DNA of 64,000 bases from Streptomyces griseiscabiei (lineage in GTDB: Bacteria > Actinomycetota > Actinomycetes > Streptomycetales > Streptomycetaceae): positions 248,001 through 312,000 of the forward strand of contig NZ_JAGJBZ010000005.1 in the NCBI RefSeq assembly GCF_020010925.1, written 5' to 3'. Positions 8,827 through 17,631 of this stretch are shown one piece after another. Both the position numbers and the translations under genes were made by a program. Below the pieces are notes generated by a model that worked only from the letters and a program-made list of their open reading frames with translations, ran no database searches and was not told the DNA's origin. Position 1 is the first letter of the stretch. Each line of letters opens with the position of its first letter.

Positions 8827-9033
8827 TCACCGGCACTGCGTAGCCCGCAGGAATCCGTGATGGGCAGGTCCTCGCCGAGCCCGCCGAGACCCTCGAGACG
8901 CACACGTACATGCACCGTTTCGCCCGCAACTGGAACTGCGAGCAGCGCTGAACGGCGCACACGCTGCCCCCGATCCGACCCACACGGAAACCGAATACAT
9001 TCGACTGGTGGACGTGGAAGCCACGGCGCGAAT

Positions 9034-9087
9034 TCTGAGAGGTCCCGGACCTGATTGCGCGTGACCCGCGGCCCATCAGGTCTCAGA
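9034..9087. repeat. Imperfect inverted repeat in a 535-bp gene-free stretch
   Basis: TCTGAG (9034) and ACCTGAT (9049) pair with ATCAGGT (9075) and CTCAGA (9082), forming a bulged hairpin. The rest of 8827-9361 shows no convincing gene. A short frame ending at 8951 (with HTYMHRFARNWNCEQR) may be the tail of a decayed gene. Confidence 0.35.
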
Positions 9088-9361
9088 GTTCTAATTGTCG
9101 CCGTGCGCTGCACGACACCCCCCGCAACGTGCCTGAATTCTCCCTGTTCAGGAAGAACATCCAGCAGGTATAAGCACCTCCGCTCCCTCCCTCAAGGCGT
9201 CGCCCAAGGGGTCGGAAATCGCCGGAACTTATCCACAGGGCACTCCTTCTAGCTTTCTGGGCGTGTGCTTTCCGCCGCGCAGGTGGGACGTCGTGACTCG
9301 TCCTGCTTGCGTATTCGGACGGCGCATTCGGAAATGCAGCCCACTGCTCAGGAGACGACGA

Positions 9362-9739
9362 ATGCAGACCAAGTCCATAGGCCGAGCGGGCATCGCGGTC
9401 GCCACGATCGCCATGGGAGCCGCGGCCACCCTGGCGGCCGCGCCGGCCGCACTGGCGAGCTCCCCCGCGCAGGCGCCGACCACCCTCGCCGCGAAGAACA
9501 CGTGCCCCACCTGGTCGGTGACCGGCAAGGCCGTCAACTTCCGCAGCGGACCGGGCACCGGGTACGCGTCGAAGGGACTGCTCTACCGCTGGTCCGACTC
9601 GGGCACGAAGCTCTCCAGCAGCGGCTCCTGGATCAAGCTCAAGCTCGACCACAAGTCCAAGACCGGTATCAAGACGGGCACCATCGGCTGGGTCCACAAG
9701 AACTACCTCGAGCAGTGCGTCTACATGCAGCTCGACTGA
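9362..9739 (+). CDS. Secreted SH3-domain protein
   Basis: The product has 125 residues from ATG 9362, which follows AGGAG by 7 nt. A Sec signal peptide (basic MQTKSIGRAG, then a hydrophobic Ala-rich stretch, cleavage near ALASS) leads to a single bacterial SH3-like domain with the typical NFRSGPGTGYASKG motif and a closing GWVHKNYLEQC. Two cysteines (in NTCPTW and YLEQCVY) may form a disulfide. Such small Streptomyces proteins are exported and probably bind cell-wall material or a protein partner; the target is unknown. Confidence 0.85.
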   Translation: MQTKSIGRAGIAVATIAMGAAATLAAAPAALASSPAQAPTTLAAKNTCPTWSVTGKAVNFRSGPGTGYASKGLLYRWSDSGTKLSSSGSWIKLKLDHKSKTGIKTGTIGWVHKNYLEQCVYMQLD

Positions 9740-9786
9740 CCCGCCCCACCCCGGCGCACGGCCCCGAGCCGACGCGACCGTGAACT

Positions 9787-9818
9787 CCCGGCCGGGCACT
9801 ACCCCCTGCCCGGCCGGG
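9787..9818 (+). terminator. Terminator after SH3 protein
   Basis: A perfect 12-bp stem CCCGGCCGGGCA / TGCCCGGCCGGG. Confidence 0.75.
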
Positions 9819-9904
9819 ACCGGCCGAGGACCGCCCTTCACGCCCCCGAAGCGGCGCTCGTCCCGCCCCGTCCTCCGAGTGAGCGGGACCGTCCCGGCCC
9901 ACCA

Positions 9905-9937
9905 GGGGGTGCCGCCACCCGCGCCGGCGGCACCCCC
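9905..9937. terminator. Second hairpin, before the MFS operon
   Basis: A perfect 12-bp stem GGGGGTGCCGCC / GGCGGCACCCCC. It either backs up the previous terminator or lies in the leader of the MFS operon, which starts 58 bp later. Confidence 0.55.
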
Positions 9938-9995
9938 GCCCCTTCTTCTCTGCACGGCGCAGCCCATCAGCGCCGCAACCCCAGCTGGAGTTTGT

Positions 9996-11252
9996 GTGTC
10001 CACCACTGCCGTGCCGGTCGGCCGCCCCGACCAGGCCGGGAACGGAACCACACGCCGATGGCCGGCGGCGATCTGGACGCTGATGGTCGGAACCTTCCTC
10101 GTCCGGGGCCTCGGATTCACGTATCCGTTCCTGCCGTACCACCTCAACGACCTGCACCTGTCCACCCGCACCGTCAGCACCATCCTGGCCGTCTTCGGCG
10201 CCGGCTGGCTGCTGGGTTCCATACTGTGCGGCTGGCTCGCCGACCGGATCGGCCACCGCGCCACCCTCATCACCGCCATGCTGCTCGCCACGGCCGCCCT
10301 GCCCCTGCTCGCCCAGGCCCAGGCCGTCCCCGCGCTGTTCGCCGCGAGCTTCACCGCCGGCATCGTCTACGACGCCTCCCGCCCGGTCTTCACCGCGGCG
10401 ATCGCCGACACCTTTCCCGAGGACGGGGTACGCGCCTCCGTCAACGCGTGGCGTCACTTCGCTGTCAACGTCGGCGCTGCCGTCGCCGGAACCGCCGGCG
10501 GCATGCTCGCCGGCCCGATCGGCATCTCGGCCCTGATCTGGATCAACGCCGCTGCATGCGCACTCTTCGCCCTCCTCGTGTGGCGCTTCCTGCCCCCCGC
10601 CGACCATCAACCCCACCCCCACGGCGGCGAAGTCCGATCAGGCAACTACCGTGCCGCGATGGGCGACCGGGGCCTGTGGGTGCTGCTCCTGGCCAGCCTC
10701 TGCGCCCTCACCTGCGCCGCGAGCCTCTTCTCCTCCATGCCGATGCTCATGGCCGAAGATGGACTCGCCGCCGCGGACTACGGCTGGACCCAGACCGCGA
10801 ACGCCGGAGCGGTCCTGCTGCTCTCCCCGCTCCTCAACCGTTGGCTCAGCCGCCAGGCCGACGGCCCCAAGCCGATGACCGGCCTGTTCGCCGCGAGCTC
10901 CATCGTCCTGGGCGCCAGCATGGGCGCCGCCGGATTCGCCTCCACCACCCTCGGCTACTCCGCCACCGCCGCCCTCGCCGTCCCCGGCGAGATCGTCGTG
11001 TTCGTCGCCGCGTCCGACCTCCTCAACCGGCTCTCGCCACCACACGCCCGAGGCCTGTACGCGGGGATCTGGGGCACGACGCTGGCCGGCGCCGTCATCA
11101 TCGCCCCCGCGCTCGCCGGATGGGCCATCACGCACGGCGGCGGCCAACTGGCCGCGATCACCACCTTCACCGTCGGCCTCCTCGGCGCCGCCCTGTCCTG
11201 GCCCCTCGCCGCGTTCGTCCGCCGCACCCAACCCGAACCCACCCACGACTGA
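9996..11252 (+). CDS. MFS transporter
   Basis: GTG 9996 is chosen because GGAG lies 6 nt upstream and the frame before it crosses two terminator hairpins. The 418-residue product has about 12 predicted membrane segments. The loop between TM2 and TM3 has the MFS motif A form GWLADRIGHRATL. It is the first gene of a compact operon with an ATP-grasp ligase 14 bp downstream. In such pairs the transporter usually exports the ligase product and confers self-resistance; here that is an inference and the substrate is unknown. Confidence 0.85.
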   Translation: MSTTAVPVGRPDQAGNGTTRRWPAAIWTLMVGTFLVRGLGFTYPFLPYHLNDLHLSTRTVSTILAVFGAGWLLGSILCGWLADRIGHRATLITAMLLATAALPLLAQAQAVPALFAASFTAGIVYDASRPVFTAAIADTFPEDGVRASVNAWRHFAVNVGAAVAGTAGGMLAGPIGISALIWINAAACALFALLVWRFLPPADHQPHPHGGEVRSGNYRAAMGDRGLWVLLLASLCALTCAASLFSSMPMLMAEDGLAAADYGWTQTANAGAVLLLSPLLNRWLSRQADGPKPMTGLFAASSIVLGASMGAAGFASTTLGYSATAALAVPGEIVVFVAASDLLNRLSPPHARGLYAGIWGTTLAGAVIIAPALAGWAITHGGGQLAAITTFTVGLLGAALSWPLAAFVRRTQPEPTHD

Positions 11253-11266
11253 CCGGGAGCAACCGC

Positions 11267-12526
11267 ATGTCCCACCACCAGCCCGTGCTGCTCGTCCTGG
11301 GCGCCGGCGATCGCGCCTACCGCTCCTTTCTCCTGCAGGAGTTCGCCGCTCGACACCATCTCGTTCTCCTCGACAACCGGCCGCCCGCATGGACCCGGCC
11401 CTACGTCACCGACGCGGTCCACGTCGACCTGCACGATCACCAAGCGGTCAGCCGCGTGATCACGGAGATCGCCCTGCGGCAGCCGATCTCCGGGGTCACC
11501 ACCTACCTCGAGCATCACGTCGAGCTCGCGGCCCAGCTGGCCAAGGGACTCGGTCTGCCCGGCGCGGACCCGGAGGCCGTCGCGGCGTGCCGCGACAAGG
11601 CCCGCACTCGCCAACTCCTCGCCGAGCACGGCGTGCCCTCAGCCCGCTCCGTCCTCGTCGACGACGCCGAGGAGGCGGCCGCCGCCGCCGACGCCATCGG
11701 CTACCCCGTCGTCGTCAAACCCCGCGGCCTGGGCGGCAGCGCCGGCGTCCGCCGCGCCGACTACCGCCAGCACGTCACCGCCTACTACGAGGAGGCCGCC
11801 GCCGCGACTCTGATCGGCCTGGAGGACAGCGCCGTCCCCGGAGTCCTCGTCGAGGAGTACCTCCGCGGGCCCGAAATCAGCGTCGAGTGCCTGGTACGCA
11901 GCCGCGGCGACGTGCACCTGGCGGCCGTCACCCGTAAACGGCTCGGCACCGAACCGGCCTTCCTGGAGACCGGCCACTTCGTCGACGCCTCCGACCCGCT
12001 CCTCGACGACCCGGCCCTCCATCACGTCGTCACCGAAGCGATCAAGGCCGTCGGGTTCACCGCCGGCATCCTCCACGTCGAGGTACGCCTCACCAGCCAG
12101 GGCCCGCGCATCATCGAGCTCAACGCACGCCTCGGGGGCGACCTCATACCCCGCCTCGTCCACCTCGCGACCGGCGTTTCCCTCCCGCAGGCCCAGGCCG
12201 CACTGGCCACCGGAGACACCCCGGAGCTGACCGCCTCCGTACGGCAGAGCGCGGCCGTCGAGTTCCACTACCCGACCGCCACCGGCCCCGTGCAGACGGC
12301 TCACGCCGACGCGCTCAGCGCCGACTGGCTCGAACGCCTGGTCTGGACACACGACCGGGGTGACCTCGTGAACGCCGCCCCGCACAGCACCATCAACGAC
12401 CGCGTCGCCCACGCCGTGGTCAGCGGCCCCACCCCCGACGCCTGCCAGACCCGGCTCGACCACGTCCGCAATCACCTCACCGTCCACATCGCATCCCCCA
12501 TCCGCACCACCGCCTGCGTGCGCTGA
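11267..12526 (+). CDS. ATP-grasp ligase
   Basis: A 419-residue protein with the ATP-grasp order: a pre-ATP-grasp Rossmann part (LVLGAGDRAYRSFLLQ), an A-subdomain nucleotide site (GYPVVVKPRGLGGSAGV), an acidic hinge (VLVEEYLRGPEISVE) and the metal-binding segment (HVEVRLTSQGPRIIELNARL, E and N ligands). This layout fits carboxylate-amine ligases such as the bacilysin dipeptide ligase type (BacD/RizA) and L-amino-acid ligases. The start has GGGAGC. Position between an MFS exporter and a GT2 enzyme suggests assembly of a small amide-linked metabolite. Its substrates cannot be read from the sequence. Confidence 0.82.
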   Translation: MSHHQPVLLVLGAGDRAYRSFLLQEFAARHHLVLLDNRPPAWTRPYVTDAVHVDLHDHQAVSRVITEIALRQPISGVTTYLEHHVELAAQLAKGLGLPGADPEAVAACRDKARTRQLLAEHGVPSARSVLVDDAEEAAAAADAIGYPVVVKPRGLGGSAGVRRADYRQHVTAYYEEAAAATLIGLEDSAVPGVLVEEYLRGPEISVECLVRSRGDVHLAAVTRKRLGTEPAFLETGHFVDASDPLLDDPALHHVVTEAIKAVGFTAGILHVEVRLTSQGPRIIELNARLGGDLIPRLVHLATGVSLPQAQAALATGDTPELTASVRQSAAVEFHYPTATGPVQTAHADALSADWLERLVWTHDRGDLVNAAPHSTINDRVAHAVVSGPTPDACQTRLDHVRNHLTVHIASPIRTTACVR

Positions 12527-12565
12527 CCCGACACCGACCCCGCACAAGGACCAGGAGCCGCTGAC

Positions 12566-12643
12566 ATGCCCCGCGCCCAGGCCGCCACAGCCCCCCGGCG
12601 CCTTCGCTCCGCACCCGCCGACCGGAGGCCGACAACGTGGTGA
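12566..12643 (+). CDS. Possible 25-residue leader peptide before the PTS gene
   Basis: An ATG preceded by AGGAG (spacing about 9 nt) opens a 25-codon frame for a basic peptide, MPRAQAATAPRRLRSAPADR and a PTTW tail, whose TGA overlaps the GTG GTG start of the EIIC gene. It could couple translation of the permease; a simple chance frame cannot be excluded. Confidence 0.35.
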   Translation: MPRAQAATAPRRLRSAPADRRPTTW

Positions 12644-13896
12644 CCCTGCCGTTCACCCGGACCAAGGCCGCCGCTGCGTCCGAAGAGGCCGCGTCCCCCG
12701 AGGACCCGACCACCCACGTGGCCCGCCTGCGCCGCATGGGACAGGGCATCGCGCTCCCGATCGCCGCGATGCCCGCCGCCGGACTCCTGCTACGCCTGGG
12801 ACAAGACGACCTTCTCGGGCGCTACGAGCACCTGCACACCGCAGCCGCGGTCATCTCCGGAGCGGGCGCGGCCGTCCTCGACTACCTCCCGGCGCTGTTC
12901 GCCGTCGGCATCGCCCTGGGCCTGAACCGCACCAAGGACGTCGCGGGCCCGGTCCTGGCCTGCCTCATCTCCTACCTGGTCCTGGCCAAGGTGGTCCTCG
13001 TCCTCAACCCGCTGCCCGCCGATCAGCTCGACGCCCCGCCGGCGCGGTGGCCCTACGGCGCTCTGGCGGGCATCGTCGGTGCTCTGCTCGCCCTGGCGAT
13101 CTGGAAACGAGTCACCACCGGCCGCCGCCGCGTGCCTCCGTTCGCCGCGTACGGGATCGTCGCCGTCGCCGCCATCGCCGCCGGATCCCTGCTCGGGCTC
13201 GCCTACCCCGCAGTCGAGCGGGTGCTCACCGCAGCTGCGGCCGCCGTGTCGGACAACGCGGTCCTCGGCGGAGGCATCTTCGGGTTCCTCAACCGAATCC
13301 TGGGACCCATCGGCCTCCACCAACCCCTCAACGCCGTCGTCTGGTACCTGACCGGCGACTGCGGAGACGGCATCAAGGGCGATGTGCCCTGCTTCATCCA
13401 GCAACACGACCCGGACGCCGGCGTGTTCATGGGCGGCTTCTTCCCCGTCTACATGGCCGGCCTACCGGCCGCCGCCCTGGCCATGTGGCGCAGCGCCCTC
13501 CCCGAACATCGCCGCCGCGTCGGCGCCCTGCTGCTGCCGGCCGCCGCGATCTGCTGCCTCGCCGGCGTCACCGAACCGATCGAGCTGACCTTCGCATTCG
13601 TGGCCTTCCCGCTCTACATCGTGCACGCCGTACTCACCGGGCTCAGCCTCGCGATCGTCAATCTCCTCGACATCCACTCGGGCTTCGTCTTCAGCGCCGG
13701 CGCGATCGACTACGTCCTCAACTACTCGATCTCGCAACGCCCGTTGCTGCTGCTGCCACTCGCCCTCGCCTACGGCGCCCTCTATTACGCGATCTTCCGC
13801 TTCGCCATCACCCGCTTCGACCTGCGCACCCCCGGCCGCACCCCAGCACCACCCGACGACACACACACCGAAACCCCGTCCGGACTCCGCCCCTGA
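12637..13896 (+). CDS. PTS EIIC permease (glucose/N-acetylglucosamine type)
   Basis: A polytopic membrane protein of 419 residues carrying the EIIC signatures: an N-terminal LRRMGQGIALPIAAMPAAGL segment, GIFGFLNRILGPIGLHQPLN, and the GVTEPIELTFAFVA loop that contributes to sugar binding. It resembles the NagE2/PtsG EIIC proteins of Streptomyces, where EIIB is a separate protein; no EIIB, HPr or EI gene is nearby, so chromosomal PTS parts would have to energise it, or it works as a facilitator. Its place in an operon with an ATP-grasp ligase and glycosyltransferase is unusual for a sugar permease. Confidence 0.85.
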   Translation: MVTLPFTRTKAAAASEEAASPEDPTTHVARLRRMGQGIALPIAAMPAAGLLLRLGQDDLLGRYEHLHTAAAVISGAGAAVLDYLPALFAVGIALGLNRTKDVAGPVLACLISYLVLAKVVLVLNPLPADQLDAPPARWPYGALAGIVGALLALAIWKRVTTGRRRVPPFAAYGIVAVAAIAAGSLLGLAYPAVERVLTAAAAAVSDNAVLGGGIFGFLNRILGPIGLHQPLNAVVWYLTGDCGDGIKGDVPCFIQQHDPDAGVFMGGFFPVYMAGLPAAALAMWRSALPEHRRRVGALLLPAAAICCLAGVTEPIELTFAFVAFPLYIVHAVLTGLSLAIVNLLDIHSGFVFSAGAIDYVLNYSISQRPLLLLPLALAYGALYYAIFRFAITRFDLRTPGRTPAPPDDTHTETPSGLRP

Positions 13897-13942
13897 CCCG
13901 TCCACCGCACAACCCCGTCATCCCGAACTGGAGGCAACCACC

Positions 13943-14377
13943 ATGAACACCGCCCGCCACCTGCCGCCCGCCGCGCTCGCCTGCACCGCCAGGAGCGAGG
14001 AGTTGACCCAGCCTGAAGTACAGGCCGCGTGCTACGGGTTCGGCGCGATCTATCCGATCGTTGTCCTCGACCCGGTCCACCGGTGGTTCCGGCCCGCCGT
14101 TCCGGGCCTGCCCGAGCAGCAGGCCGACACGAGCCACGGCATGCTCGTCCTGCGCTGGACCGGCCCCCCGAGCGAGCAGGCCCAGGCGCCGGCGCTCCTC
14201 GAGGCCGCAGCCGCCCGAGCGCCCGCCGCCCCGCCCGACCACGCCGAGCTCCAGGCCTACCGGGCGTCGCTGCCGCCCGGCCTCCACCTGATTGACCTGC
14301 CCGCCCGGCACGTCATCGGACCGTGGTCACAAAGGCCCGGCGCCACCCGGCCCCACCCGCCGCGCCGCGCCGCGTAG
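13943..14377 (+). CDS. Hypothetical protein
   Basis: ATG 13943 follows GGAGG with ideal spacing; the product has 144 residues. Residues ~25-70 form a hydrophobic, probably globular core (ACYGFGAIYPIVVLDPVHRW), followed by an Ala/Pro-rich linker and a basic Pro-rich tail. No family was recognised. It is inside the MFS-ligase-PTS-GT2 operon (46 bp after EIIC, 51 bp before GT2), so a role in the same pathway is likely but unproven. Confidence 0.7.
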   Translation: MNTARHLPPAALACTARSEELTQPEVQAACYGFGAIYPIVVLDPVHRWFRPAVPGLPEQQADTSHGMLVLRWTGPPSEQAQAPALLEAAAARAPAAPPDHAELQAYRASLPPGLHLIDLPARHVIGPWSQRPGATRPHPPRRAA

Positions 14378-14428
14378 AGACCGCCGCACGAACATCACCG
14401 CCCCCTTCCCACCCGTACGGAGAAGTCC

Positions 14429-15208
14429 TTGAGCCACAACGACCAGCCAGCCGTTGCCGTGATCACCCCGACCGGCCTGAGCCCGAGCCGCCTTCCCTTC
14501 CTGGTCGAGCTCTACGACAGCCTCTGCGCCCAGGAGGACGTGACCTGGGAATGGATCGTGGCGCCCAACGGTCCCGATGCCGACCCCGGCCTCATCCCTC
14601 GGGCGATCACCAGGGATCCGCGGGTCAGACTCTGCGCACGGCCCGACCCTGGCCCGGCGCCCGCACGCAACACGGCCTTGAACTACGTCCGCGCCCCCCG
14701 ATGTGCCTTCGCGGACGATGACGACCGGATTCCGCCCCGGGGGTTGGCGGTGCGAAACGAACGCGCCCTTGCGACCGGTCTGCGCTGGGTAGCGGGGTGG
14801 TCTGCCGACTGGGATCCCGAGGTGGGGAGCCTGTCCACGTGGATGTGCCCGACCCCCGTCGGGCGGCACGCGGCCGGCGACGTCTGGACGCACTGGCCGG
14901 ACCCGCAGGCCAGCAAGCCGCCGCTGGGTCATTGCATGCTCCTGACCGACACACGTCTCGCGCAGGCGGTCGGGCACGGCGGCCTTCACAAGGGAGAGGA
15001 CTACTCGTACGTGATGGGCGTCGTTGCGCGGTCGGCCGGGGAACTACTTCCCGAGGTCGTGTATCACCGAAGGGTTCACGCTGGTCAGTGGACGGCTGAG
15101 GACGACTACAGGAACCAGGCCGAGTTTGACGCTCGAACGCACGCTTGGCTCAAGGGGCGCGCGGAGCGCGAGCTGCAGACTGAGTCCGCGTGGCAGCGGG
15201 TCGCCTGA
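14429..15208 (+). CDS. Family 2 glycosyltransferase (GT-A fold)
   Basis: A TTG start after GGAGAAG gives 259 residues. The N-terminus AVAVITPTGLSPSRLPFL is the GT2 nucleotide-binding strand, and the conserved ARNTALNYV segment leads to the metal-binding acidic motif FADDDDRIP. C-terminal acidic and aromatic residues (HKGEDYSYV) fit the acceptor and catalytic-base region. There are no membrane segments, so it acts in the cytosol. As the last gene of the operon it probably adds a sugar to the product of the ATP-grasp enzyme or to a cell-envelope acceptor; the acceptor is unknown. Confidence 0.82.
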   Translation: MSHNDQPAVAVITPTGLSPSRLPFLVELYDSLCAQEDVTWEWIVAPNGPDADPGLIPRAITRDPRVRLCARPDPGPAPARNTALNYVRAPRCAFADDDDRIPPRGLAVRNERALATGLRWVAGWSADWDPEVGSLSTWMCPTPVGRHAAGDVWTHWPDPQASKPPLGHCMLLTDTRLAQAVGHGGLHKGEDYSYVMGVVARSAGELLPEVVYHRRVHAGQWTAEDDYRNQAEFDARTHAWLKGRAERELQTESAWQRVA

Positions 15209-15253
15209 CCGGCGGCCCGGCGGCACTTCGGAGCGAGAGCGGAGGGTGGTGGG

Positions 15254-15484
15254 CTACCGGCCTGCCCGGCGGTCGAGCTGATCCGATCCGTCGTGGTCCA
15301 CCACCAGGACGCGGGTCCCCTGGGCGGCGAAGTGAAGGGCGAGCATCTGGGAGAGCGTTCCAGGTGCGCCGGGCTGGTCCCTCTTCGGTTCGCCGCCCTT
15401 GGTGATCCCGAAGAAGAGGGGCATGTGCCTGCGGGCGGGAGCGGCCGTCGCGGGTGTGGTGCCTGCCCTCTGCTCTTCAGACAT
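15254..15484 (-). pseudogene. Remnant of a ParA-type partition ATPase
   Basis: A 76-codon frame (ATG 15484) resembles only the first part of ParA. A FFGITKGGEPK stretch stands where Walker A (KGGxGKTT) should be, followed by TLSQMLALHFAAQGTRVLVVD with the Walker A-prime-like VVDHDGSDQL. The P-loop is disrupted by extra residues and everything after about residue 76 is missing. It is therefore probably a decayed partition gene. The remaining intergenic DNA (15209-15607) shows nothing else. Confidence 0.5.
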
Positions 15485-15607
15485 GCGCAGTCTCCAGATT
15501 CGGATTTCAGGGAGGAGTTCGAGCTGTGCGGCTGGAGTCACTGTGTCATGCAGAGGGTGGCGGCGACCGCCGGTCGGCACAACAGAGGCGACGGCAGCGA
15601 GCCGGCC

Positions 15608-16399
15608 CTATCCGTACGTCGGTCGGCGTCCGCGGTGCAGTGCTCCGAGAATGGTGACGCCGAACTTCGTGCGTAGCCGCCGCAGTTCCCACGCCGAGAG
15701 CAGGGTGACGGACAGCGGTGGCCCGACCAGGAAGAGCAGCTGGACTGTTTGCGGCGCCGCCACGGGTGATCCGTCTGCGAGCTGGAATCCGAACATCACC
15801 CAGACCAGCAGGGGCGAGAGCAGCGGCGGGAGGACCTCGTGGACGTCGCCGGTTCGGAAGACGTAGTGGACACACAGGAACGCGGATGCGAGGCCGAAGG
15901 GGACGGCGAAGAGCACCACCGCCAGGGCGACGAGCAGGAAGACGATCTGGAAGGCTCCGAACTGCGGCGCGAGGCGGGCTCCTCCGCTGTTCTGCAGCAG
16001 GAGAAAGAGGACGAGCACGGACGCGAACAGCGCGCCGAAGCCCGTCATCGGTGCGGATAGCCGGCGTGCGTACACCGCGCGGCCCGGGGCCCGCGCCGCG
16101 GCCACGAAGAGCACGAGCGTCAGGGGTCCGACGATGACCAGCACGCCGGTGCTGATGAGGATCTCGGCGAGCTTGTCCTTCGCGAAGGAGGACATCGACT
16201 CCTGCATCGGGTACGCGTAGATCATCCATATTGTCGCCGCGATCCCGATGACCGTCCGGGCCAGCTGGGCAGACTCGATCGCCCCGTCGGTGAGCCGGCC
16301 GGGCCGTGACGGGCGGAAGACGCGCGCTGCCAGGGCGAAGGGCAGCATGAAGAATCCCGGGCGCGCTCTCCTGGGTGCGTGCTGCGTCGTGTACGTCAT
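15608..16399 (-). CDS. Hypothetical integral membrane protein
   Basis: ATG 16399 is preceded by GGGAG on the minus strand; 263 residues. After a basic N-terminus it has about six hydrophobic segments (for example GVLVIVGPLTLVLFVAA, ASVLVLFLLL, IVFLLVALAVVLFAVPFGLA, LLVWVMFGF, LLFLVGPPLSVTLL) and ends in a basic tail. No signature motif was recognised. It is divergent from the gene at 16610, with a promoter-containing gap of 210 bp between them. Confidence 0.72.
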   Translation of the reverse strand: MTYTTQHAPRRARPGFFMLPFALAARVFRPSRPGRLTDGAIESAQLARTVIGIAATIWMIYAYPMQESMSSFAKDKLAEILISTGVLVIVGPLTLVLFVAAARAPGRAVYARRLSAPMTGFGALFASVLVLFLLLQNSGGARLAPQFGAFQIVFLLVALAVVLFAVPFGLASAFLCVHYVFRTGDVHEVLPPLLSPLLVWVMFGFQLADGSPVAAPQTVQLLFLVGPPLSVTLLSAWELRRLRTKFGVTILGALHRGRRPTYG

Positions 16400-16527
16400 A
16401 GGAACTCCCGTGGGGTCGTGCCGGGCTGGGCCGACGGGTGAGTGCTGCTGCAGGGTGCGGTGCGGTCGAACATGGTCAGTCGTCCGAGGGGCAAGGAGGC
16501 TTCCATCTCTCGATCGACGCTAATAAG

Positions 16528-16557
16528 TTGACTGAGTGGCGCATTGTAGCGTAATCT
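16528..16557 (+). promoter_or_regulatory. Sigma-70-type promoter for gene 16610
   Basis: TTGACT, 18 bp, TAATCT: a good -35/-10 pair in an unusually AT-rich patch, about 50 bp upstream of the start codon. Confidence 0.6.
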
Positions 16558-16609
16558 ATAAGGGTCACGCGAGGGGGTTCCCCTCTCGCAACCCAAGCCT
16601 GGGAGTTCC

Positions 16610-17317
16610 ATGATTCACCTGCCCCTCGCCCAGGATCTCGACAAGGAGATCCACAACCCGCACGAGTTCCACAACCGGGTCCGCAAGGCACTCCTCACCG
16701 CCGAGGAGCTGCGGACCAGCCACTTCGGCGGCATCATCACGACGCGCGAGGTCAGCACCCTCACCCACGAGCACATGGCGCTCGCAGCACGCCGGATCAA
16801 CGAGAAGGCCCCGACGGTGCGGCCCGACGGCAGTCCGACCGGAGACCTGATCGTCGAGATCCTGCTCGCCCTTCACTCGGCTCAGCCCTCGGGCCGCGGC
16901 CGCAGCGTTCACCAGCCCGCGTGGGTCGCGGACTTCACCCAGGACCTTCGCCAGGCGATCCCGATCGCCTTCGACGCGTTCTGGAACAAGTTCGACGGTC
17001 GCCTGACCATGGACCTGATCGACAGCCTCACCACCCGCCAGATGACGGCCATCGCACGCCGCATCAGGCCCGCAGGACGGACGGCCACCCAGCTGGGCGC
17101 TCACTCCGAACGCCTCGTCCGCGATCTCCTCCGCGTCATCCACGACGCCCAGCCCGACGCCTCCGCGACGGCGCCCAGCCCCGTCACGGCGACCCAGCTC
17201 GACCAGGGCCAGGCAACCGAGCCGAGCACCCTGCACGAGGCGGTGACCGCGGCGATCGCCGCGGCGGCGCAGTCGAAGACCCCGACGATCGTGGTCTTCA
17301 GCCTCCCGCAGCAGTAG
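16610..17317 (+). CDS. Hypothetical protein with duplicated helical unit
   Basis: ATG 16610 with GGGAG upstream; 235 residues, mostly helical. Two stretches look related: residues ~45-95 (REVSTLTHEHMALAARRINE and onwards to GDLIVEILLALHSAQP) and ~138-185 (IDSLTTRQMTAIARRIRPAG onwards to RLVRDLLRVIHDAQP). This suggests an internal duplication of a helical unit. The C-terminus ends in a hydrophobic TIVVFSLPQQ. No family was recognised. It is transcribed alone, from the promoter at 16528 to the hairpin at 17329. Confidence 0.65.
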   Translation: MIHLPLAQDLDKEIHNPHEFHNRVRKALLTAEELRTSHFGGIITTREVSTLTHEHMALAARRINEKAPTVRPDGSPTGDLIVEILLALHSAQPSGRGRSVHQPAWVADFTQDLRQAIPIAFDAFWNKFDGRLTMDLIDSLTTRQMTAIARRIRPAGRTATQLGAHSERLVRDLLRVIHDAQPDASATAPSPVTATQLDQGQATEPSTLHEAVTAAIAAAAQSKTPTIVVFSLPQQ

Positions 17318-17328
17318 TACCCGCCCAG

Positions 17329-17358
17329 CCCAGGCGGTGCCGTCCGGCACCGCCTGGG
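17329..17358 (+). terminator. Terminator
   Basis: A perfect 13-bp stem CCCAGGCGGTGCC / GGCACCGCCTGGG with a 4-nt loop just after the preceding stop. The remaining gap to 17631 shows no gene. Confidence 0.8.
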
Positions 17359-17631
17359 CGGCCGCCTTGCAGTACCCGGCTCGGGACCTGCCCGTCCTCG
17401 GCGACGGCGCTCTGGCTCGCCACCGACCTGAAGACGCTCAGCCCGGACGTTTCACGCACCCCTTCGCCCGCCCGCGGAAAGCCCGCCGGCCGCATCGAGC
17501 ACAGCGGCTGGCGGCACCGGGCACGTACCGCGCCACCGCGACCCGGGCACCGATCTGTCCGCGTGCACGCCACGGCGAGGCGATGCCTACGCACGCGATC
17601 TCAACTGCCCTCACCACCAAGGAGTTCTGCC

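Noticed and set aside
8995..9006. CGAATACATTCG as a LexA site
   Set aside because: It is palindromic but 2 bp too short between half-sites for an actinobacterial SOS box.
15546..16229. Alternative minus-strand frame over the membrane protein
   Set aside because: Arg/Pro-rich low-complexity translation; the frame at 15608-16399 has clear membrane segments and a ribosome binding site.
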